In this document: in pieces, positions 5,843-8,271 of the stretch | Numbering within the stretch: position 1 is the first letter of the stretch | Layout of the letters: each line of letters starts with the position of its first letter | NCBI GenBank assembly: GCA_001769005.1 | Contig: MENE01000035.1 | Location: forward strand, 1 to 8,271 | DNA length: 8,271 nucleotides | Source of the DNA: Bacteroidetes bacterium GWA2_31_9b | GTDB lineage: Bacteria > Bacteroidota > Bacteroidia > Bacteroidales > UBA12077 | Reading direction: 5' to 3' | Notes under the pieces: generated by a model | What the model was told of the DNA's origin: nothing | Database searches by the model: none | Seen by the model: the letters and a program-made list of their open reading frames with translations, nothing else | Position numbers and translations under genes: made by a program

Positions 5843-6034
5843 ATGAGCAAAGGAACAGTAAAATTTTTTAACGAATCTAAAGGATTTGGATTTATTAAAG
5901 ACGCAGATTCATCAAAAGAGTATTTTGTACATTCTAGTGGTTTGAAAGAAAGTATCCAAGAGAACGACGAAGTAACTTTCGATTTAGAAGAAGGTAAAAA
6001 AGGAATAAATGCAGTAAATGTTAAACTAGCATAA
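5843..6034 (+). CDS. Cold-shock domain protein, CspA family (63 aa)
   Basis: This is a single OB-fold cold-shock domain over its whole length, an RNA/ssDNA-binding chaperone of the cytoplasm. It opens with GTVKFFN (4-10). RNP1 is KGFGFI (13-18) and RNP2 is YFVHSSG (27-33), where the usual residue before Phe28 is replaced by Tyr27. The end GINAVNVKLA is typical of Bacteroidota copies. Phe15, Phe17, Phe28 and His30, the nucleic-acid-stacking positions, are all present. The 90-nt upstream gap contains TTTG (5766-5769) and a poor TAGTATTT (5793-5800), so the promoter is uncertain. A strong terminator follows. Whether it is cold-induced or constitutive cannot be told, since the family includes both. 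Confidence 0.92.
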   Translation: MSKGTVKFFNESKGFGFIKDADSSKEYFVHSSGLKESIQENDEVTFDLEEGKKGINAVNVKLA

Positions 6035-6061
6035 TTAGTATACATTACCATTTAAAAATTT

Positions 6062-6088
6062 AAGTCCCGCTAATTGCGGGACTTTTTT
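6062..6088 (+). terminator. Strong rho-independent terminator after the cold-shock gene
   Basis: AAGTCCCGC (6062-6070) pairs perfectly with GCGGGACTT (6076-6084) around TAATT, followed by a T6 run (6083-6088). Confidence 0.95.
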
Positions 6089-6113
6089 ATTTCATTTCAT
6101 TTATTTGTTTAAT

Positions 6114-6143
6114 TGTAAAAATAAATGGCCTCATTGAGGCCAT
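6114..6143 (-). terminator. Rho-independent terminator of the Lys-rich small gene (- strand)
   Basis: ATGGCCTC (6125-6132) pairs perfectly with GAGGCCAT (6136-6143). Read on the - strand it is followed by TTATTTTTAC, a T-rich tail. It faces the + strand terminator at 6062-6088, insulating the two convergent genes. Confidence 0.8.
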
Positions 6144-6198
6144 AATATTCTTTATATTTTTTAAAAATTTGTAACTAACTTAGCTACAAATAAATAAC

Positions 6199-6306
6199 TT
6201 ATTTTTTACTGTCGCGTTTAGCAGCTTTTGCAGCTCTTTTTTCTTTAAGGTTTTTAGCTGGAGCTTTTTTTACGTTTTTTTCTTTACCTTCTTTTTCTTT
6301 TACCAT
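6199..6306 (-). CDS. Very small Lys/Ala-rich basic protein (35 aa)
   Basis: The frame on the - strand begins MVKEKEGKEKNVKKAPAKNL and ends KRDSKK. About 40% of residues are Lys, the rest mostly Ala and Glu, with no hydrophobic core, so it is probably extended or a charged helix. Codons are consistent with the neighbours, and the reading frame lies between a -7 element upstream and a strong terminator downstream, which supports a real gene. From memory, Bacteroidota genomes carry short proteins with the same 'KKAPAKNLKEKRA' core annotated as hypothetical; no function is known. A nucleic-acid-associated or stress role is possible, given its charge and the CspA/CsbD neighbours. Confidence 0.7.
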   Translation of the reverse strand: MVKEKEGKEKNVKKAPAKNLKEKRAAKAAKRDSKK

Positions 6307-6421
6307 GATTTTAGATTTTTAAAGTTTATTAAATAAATTATCTGTAATTGTCTGTTTGGTATTTTTTGGAAATACGATTAAATGTATATTTAAAATACAT
6401 TATACTCATATTTTACAGTTT

Positions 6422-6429
6422 CAAAGATA
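6422..6429 (-). promoter_or_regulatory. Probable -7 promoter element for the Lys-rich small gene
   Basis: Read on the - strand this is TATCTTTG, an exact TAnnTTTG match, 115 nt before the start codon. A TTTG (plus-strand CAAA at 6454-6457) lies 24 nt upstream of it, slightly further than usual. The rest of 6307-6530 is AT-rich with no gene. Confidence 0.5.
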
Positions 6430-6530
6430 CGTAAATAAGACAAATTAAAATAACAAAAAAATTACGACTATTACTAGTTTAATTTATTCGTTTTTGCCTT
6501 GAATATAAATGGCAAAAAAAATATTCCAAA

Positions 6531-6562
6531 TTAAAAAAACGACTGAAGCTGTACCTCAGTCG
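6531..6562 (-). terminator. Rho-independent terminator of the SOD/SDR unit (- strand)
   Basis: CGACTGA (6540-6546) pairs with TCAGTCG (6556-6562). On the - strand the stem is followed by TTTTTTTAA. It lies 31 nt beyond the stop codon of the SDR gene at 6594. Confidence 0.85.
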
Positions 6563-6593
6563 AATTTTGAATTGAATTATTTATTAAGTTTTT

Positions 6594-7280
6594 TTATTCT
6601 TTGTAGTTAGCTTTTGCCAATAGTTTAATGTCTTTTACATCCAGAATGTTTTTAGAATATCCTGTTAATGAAACCTGAATCATAGCTGCTGCTATGTCTT
6701 TTAGGGCTACAACATAATTGGGAGCAATTACTTTCATTAAAGAAAATATCCAACCTGTGTACTTGTACGTTTTATAATAGGTTTGTGAAGGTTTTAGTGG
6801 CAGAAATGGTTCAATGCCGGCAGGGCGGAAATTAAATACCTGTTTAAACGGAAGTTTCATTAAATCGTTTTCTGTTTTACCTTTTACACGAGCCCACATA
6901 ATCCTACCTTTTTCACTACTATCGGTTCCTGCTCCTGAAATGTAACAAAAAGTCATATCGGGATTGAGTGTTGCAAGTGTTTTAGCAAAGTTCAGCGTAA
7001 GTGTATAAGTTAGCCTGGTGTACTCTTCTTCTGATTTTCCAACAGAGGTAATTCCCACACAAAAATAACATGCATTATACCCTTTTAAGCTATCGCCATG
7101 CAATGAGATATCGGATAAATTACTGTGTATTATTTCTGTTAGCTTGGGGTGCGAATAACCACTTGTGTTACGGGTAATAACCAAAACTTTTTCTACATCG
7201 GCATGTTGCAGGCATTCATGAAGAACACCTTCGCCAATCATTCCGGTTGCGCCTGTAATTATGACTTTAAGTTTAATCAT
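6594..7280 (-). CDS. Atypical SDR-family NAD(P)-binding protein, TIP30/HTATIP2-like (228 aa)
   Basis: The N-terminal Rossmann strand carries VIITGATGMIGEG, with the dinucleotide-binding GxxGxxG at Gly10, Gly13 and Gly16. VLVITRN (32-38) is the second strand, and Arg37 could favour NADPH. CVGITSVGKSEEE (74-86) covers the fourth strand, and YISGAGTDSSE (113-123) supplies Ser115. At the active-site position the usual YxxxK reads WARVK (129-133), so the catalytic Tyr is Trp while Lys133 stays. This is an atypical SDR that may bind a dinucleotide without classic dehydrogenase chemistry. FNFRPAGIEP (149-158) matches the substrate-side loop of epimerase-like relatives. Substrate and partner are unknown. 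It starts 70 nt after the SOD gene with no terminator between them, so a SOD-SDR operon is likely. Confidence 0.8.
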   Translation of the reverse strand: MIKLKVIITGATGMIGEGVLHECLQHADVEKVLVITRNTSGYSHPKLTEIIHSNLSDISLHGDSLKGYNACYFCVGITSVGKSEEEYTRLTYTLTLNFAKTLATLNPDMTFCYISGAGTDSSEKGRIMWARVKGKTENDLMKLPFKQVFNFRPAGIEPFLPLKPSQTYYKTYKYTGWIFSLMKVIAPNYVVALKDIAAAMIQVSLTGYSKNILDVKDIKLLAKANYKE

Positions 7281-7350
7281 AGTTCTGTTTATAAAATCTA
7301 TTTAAAAATAATGTAAAAAAATTGATACCGTTTTATATACGATGAATAAT

Positions 7351-8118
7351 TTATCTCGAATCCAATGATTTTAAAGCATTTTCATATCTTTTAGATACTT
7401 CAGCCCAGTTTACTACATTCCAGAATGCTTCAATATAATCTGCTCTTTTATTTTGGTATTTTAAATAATAGGCATGTTCCCAAACATCCAATGCTAGCAA
7501 AGGAATTCCTTTTTTTTCAGAAATATCCATTAAAGGGTTATCCTGATTTGGAGTAGAATAAATAAACATGTTCCCTTCATTATCAATACTTAACCATGCC
7601 CATCCACTGCCGAATCTTGTTTTTCCTGCTTCTGAAAATTGTTTTTTAAACTCTTCAAATGAGCTAAAGGTTTTTGTTATTGCTTCAGTTAATTTACTGT
7701 TTGGCATAATATCACTTTTGGGCTTCATCCCTTCCCAAAAAAACGTATGATTATAATAACCACCACTATTATTTCTAACAGCTACCGGATATTTGCTAAT
7801 ATTTTTGAATATTTCAGTTATATCCATGGTTTCCATTTCAGTACCTTTAATTGCATTCATAAAGTTGTCGTAATAAGCCTTATGGTGTTTGCTATAATGA
7901 ATTTCCATTGTTTGCTTATCAATATAAGGTTCGAGTGCATCGTATGCATAAGGTAATGGATTAAATACATGTTTGTTTAGTGCACTTAGGTTGTTTTGTG
8001 TATTCGAATTATTAATTGTTTGATTGTTTGCAATATCTTGTGCTTGTGTATTAAATGTGAATTGAAACACAATAAAACCTAAAACAATTAATGTTACAGA
8101 TAATTTTTTTTTATTCAT
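7351..8118 (-). CDS. Secreted Mn/Fe superoxide dismutase, Mn-type signature (255 aa)
   Basis: It converts superoxide to oxygen and hydrogen peroxide. A signal peptide (KKKLSVTLIVLGFIVFQF, then TFNTQAQ) is probably cut near residue 27. An Asn/Gln-rich linker (28-48) precedes a full SOD (about 49-255), so the enzyme acts in the periplasm or outside, unlike the usual cytoplasmic SodA/SodB. The metal ligands are His74, His124 (in NHTFFW), Asp211 and His215 (both in DVWEHAYY). Tyr82 is the gateway Tyr. Gly120 in NNSGG and Gln192 in NQDNPLM are the pair typical of Mn enzymes; Fe enzymes usually carry the Gln near the second His. Some Bacteroidota SODs use either metal, so the metal is not certain. 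The alternative upstream ATG (on the - strand at about 8127) runs into a stop after five codons, which supports this start. No clear promoter is visible. Confidence 0.95.
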   Translation of the reverse strand: MNKKKLSVTLIVLGFIVFQFTFNTQAQDIANNQTINNSNTQNNLSALNKHVFNPLPYAYDALEPYIDKQTMEIHYSKHHKAYYDNFMNAIKGTEMETMDITEIFKNISKYPVAVRNNSGGYYNHTFFWEGMKPKSDIMPNSKLTEAITKTFSSFEEFKKQFSEAGKTRFGSGWAWLSIDNEGNMFIYSTPNQDNPLMDISEKKGIPLLALDVWEHAYYLKYQNKRADYIEAFWNVVNWAEVSKRYENALKSLDSR

Positions 8119-8148
8119 GATTTTTCATTTTAATGTTAATACTGGTAT

Positions 8149-8202
8149 CTATTTTTTAATTTTCTTGATTTCTTCTTTAACTTCATTTTCGGCACTTTGC
8201 AT
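8149..8202 (-). pseudogene. Short in-frame fragment, possible remnant of a charged-helix protein
   Basis: A 17-codon frame on the - strand reads MQSAENEVKEEIKKIKK and then stops; an in-frame stop directly precedes its ATG. The Glu/Lys pattern looks like the C-terminal tail of a helical stress protein, but nothing upstream in this frame continues it. It may be a decayed gene end or chance. Confidence 0.2.
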
Positions 8203-8227
8203 TCAAAAGCTTTATGTCATAAACTTA

Positions 8228-8254
8228 ACCTGAAAGGGTAATACAAATTCAGGT
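8228..8254. repeat. Inverted repeat upstream of the SOD gene
   Basis: ACCTGAA (8228-8234) and TTCAGGT (8248-8254) are exact inverse complements separated by 13 nt. Placed 110-136 nt before the SOD start, it could be a regulator site. On the + strand it is followed by ACATTTTTTC and could be the terminator of a gene beyond the window edge, although none enters from here. Confidence 0.3.
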
Positions 8255-8271
8255 ACATTTTTTCTGCTAAT

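Noticed and set aside
5833..6051. A - strand frame across the cold-shock gene
   Set aside because: It mirrors the CspA coding sequence, which is unmistakable, and has no promoter or domain of its own.
6930..7175. TGTAAC and GTGTTAC matches inside the SDR gene
   Set aside because: They lack the paired 21-bp spacing and the -7 box, and lie within coding sequence.
7568..7956. Two + strand frames inside the SOD gene
   Set aside because: They lie opposite a complete SOD with all metal ligands and are explained by its codon pattern.
1..8271. Search for CRISPR arrays, tRNA or rRNA genes and transposase genes
   Set aside because: No regularly spaced direct repeats, cloverleaf-like sequence or transposase motif was seen on either strand.

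Overview
The window looks like the chromosome of a low-GC, mesophilic to cold-living member of the Bacteroidota. Three signs point there: promoters carry the Bacteroidota -7 box TAnnTTTG; genes lack convincing Shine-Dalgarno sequences; and two lipoproteins have the acidic residues after the lipobox cysteine that export lipoproteins to the cell surface in this phylum. The gene families present (DUF3494 lipoproteins, CsbD-like, Lmo0937-like, CspA, a tiny Lys-rich protein, a secreted SOD) also fit. The genus cannot be fixed from the sequence.

Layout. Positions 1-422 are non-coding: a roughly 160-bp imperfect inverted repeat, then a 12-bp perfect hairpin. From 531 to 5180 on the + strand lie two DUF3494 (ice-binding-like) surface lipoproteins, each a separate unit. 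They are followed by a three-gene run (exported unknown protein, 61-aa membrane-anchored protein, lipoprotein) and a 51-aa two-helix Lmo0937-type membrane protein. Then come a CsbD-like stress protein (5567-5752) and a CspA-family cold-shock protein (5843-6034), each ending in a hairpin. On the - strand are a 35-aa Lys/Ala-rich protein missed by length cut-offs (6199-6306), an atypical SDR/NAD(P)-binding protein (6594-7280) and a secreted Mn-type superoxide dismutase (7351-8118). The last two probably share a transcript.

The main discovery candidate is regulatory. The four + strand units starting at 531, 2128, 3183 and 5025 are preceded by the same bipartite element: a 22-bp box containing TGTGTGAA and TGTAAC, 8 nt, then a 12-bp box GTTATGTAACAC. 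The two TGTAAC half-sites lie exactly 21 bp apart in all four copies. In the first three, the second box ends exactly 19 nt before the -7 hexamer region, occupying the -33 position. This is what one expects of an activator-dependent regulon (or an unusual sigma factor) that co-expresses surface adhesin/ice-binding-like lipoproteins, envelope proteins of unknown function and a small stress membrane protein. Together with the CsbD-like, cold-shock, SOD and Lys-rich genes, the region reads as an envelope/general-stress island. The regulator itself is not in the window.
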